Positions 5,791 to 6,300 of a DNA stretch of 6,300 nucleotides are shown here, in pieces. Position 1 is the first letter of the stretch, and each line of letters opens with the position of its first letter. The DNA is from Flavobacteriales bacterium (GTDB taxonomy: Bacteria; Bacteroidota; Bacteroidia; Flavobacteriales; BACL11). The notes beneath the pieces were generated by a model, which did not search any database, was not told where the DNA came from, and saw nothing but the letters and a program-made list of their open reading frames with translations. The DNA lies in NCBI GenBank assembly GCA_002728175.1, contig PBVH01000034.1, positions 1 through 6,300 of the forward strand. The letters run 5' to 3'. The translations under genes and the position numbers were made by a program.

Positions 5791-5850
5791 ACATATTTTT
5801 TTTAAGTGTTATCATAAAATTAGTAACGAAAAGAAACTTAATTTATTGTG

Positions 5851-6300
5851 CTAAAATAACTGCAAATCAATATTATATTTTTTTGAGAGTCTACGAATAT
5901 TAATTAATGCATACCTCATTCTTCCTAATGAAGTATTAATACTAACACCTGTTAAATCTGATATTTTCTTAAATGACATGTCTTCAAAATATCTTAATTT
6001 AACAACTTCTTTTTGATCATCTGGAAGTTCATCAATTAATTTATTTAAATCTCTATGGATTTGTTTTTGTATAACTTTTTGCTCCTGAGAAATTTCACCA
6101 TTTTCTATTATATCAAAAATATCAAAATCATTATTTAGTTTAATATTTTTTTGTTTTGATATTTTTCTAAAATGATCGATAATTAAATTATGTGCAATCC
6201 TCATAACCCAAGAAATAAATTTCCCCTCTTCATTATATTTTCCTTTTTTAAGAGAGTTTATAACTTTTATTAATGTATCATGAAAAAGATCTTCTGCTAA
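5851..6300 (-). CDS. Sigma-70 family RNA polymerase sigma factor, ECF type (5' end outside window)
   Basis: Alternative sigma factor that directs RNA polymerase to its own set of promoters. The frame is open to the right edge of the window, 32 codons beyond the first in-frame ATG (6204), and those codons are clear sigma region 2 (LAEDLFHDTLIKVINSLKKG, then NEEGKFISWVMRIAHNLIID), so the gene continues outside. 149 residues are visible, probably lacking about 40-50 from the N-terminus. Region 2 spans visible residues 1-45 with the WVMRIAHN core that recognises the -10 element. A variable acidic linker follows. Region 4 is at about 82-139 (DELPDDQKEVVKLRYFEDMS and KKISDLTGVSINTSLGRMR), the helix-turn-helix that contacts the -35 element. 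Only regions 2 and 4 are present, which is the ECF architecture. No anti-sigma gene follows; the next ORF is the 56-residue basic protein. The target promoters cannot be deduced. Confidence 0.95.
   Translation of the reverse strand, partial: LAEDLFHDTLIKVINSLKKGKYNEEGKFISWVMRIAHNLIIDHFRKISKQKNIKLNNDFDIFDIIENGEISQEQKVIQKQIHRDLNKLIDELPDDQKEVVKLRYFEDMSFKKISDLTGVSINTSLGRMRYALINIRRLSKKYNIDLQLF

Noticed and set aside
5803..5840. Interrupted inverted repeats TAAGT/ACTTA and GTTA/TAAC in the sigma to small-ORF spacer
   Set aside because: The stems are only four to five pairs with long loops and bulges, and no U-tract follows on the minus strand, so I do not call a terminator or operator.
5833..5866. 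Possible promoter for the small ORF and nth on the minus strand: TTTG (5866-5863), 22 bases, TAAGTTTC (5840-5833)
   Set aside because: The -7 box lacks the final G, the spacing is at the upper limit, and the -33 part lies in the sigma gene; too weak in AT-rich DNA to list as a feature.

Overview
This window is a very AT-rich stretch of bacterial chromosome, well under half G+C by eye. It most likely comes from the Bacteroidota, probably a small-genome marine or flavobacterial lineage. Three things point there: the protein sequences of IF3, Nth, RecA and the ECF-type sigma factor; the near absence of Shine-Dalgarno sequences before the starts; and a possible Bacteroidota-type promoter (TTG / TAnnTTTG-like) before recA. 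Every recognisable gene is intact except the two cut by the window edges. No insertion sequence, phage gene, CRISPR array, tRNA or rRNA was seen.

The left part (1-2449, plus strand) is the widely conserved translation cluster thrS-infC-rpmI-rplT: threonyl-tRNA synthetase (5' end outside the window), initiation factor IF3, and ribosomal proteins L35 and L20. Spacing is extremely tight. infC almost certainly starts at a non-canonical ATC that shares one base with the thrS stop (TAATC), and rpmI starts one base after the infC stop. The only gap, 63 bases between rpmI and rplT, is largely filled by a nested stem-loop that ends 13 bases before the rplT start. It is a good candidate for L20 autoregulation.

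The right part (2446-6300) is entirely on the minus strand. In transcription order it holds an ECF/sigma-70 family sigma factor (5' end outside the window), a 56-codon basic small ORF, endonuclease III (nth), recA, a TPR-repeat lipoprotein and a YqeY-like protein. The last three overlap one another by about 20 bases and look like one operon. The two halves converge on a shared TTAA, so the stop codons of rplT and the yqeY-like gene overlap by four bases. An A-tract/U-tract hairpin there could end transcription in both directions.

This is mostly housekeeping DNA (translation, recombination and base-excision repair), and I see no obvious new multi-gene system. The items most worth a second look are the small ORF between the sigma factor and nth, the rplT leader hairpin, the ATC start of infC, an A9 slippery run whose -1 frame would end exactly on the next gene's start, the atypical cysteine spacing of Nth, and the uncharacterised TPR lipoprotein wedged between recA and yqeY.
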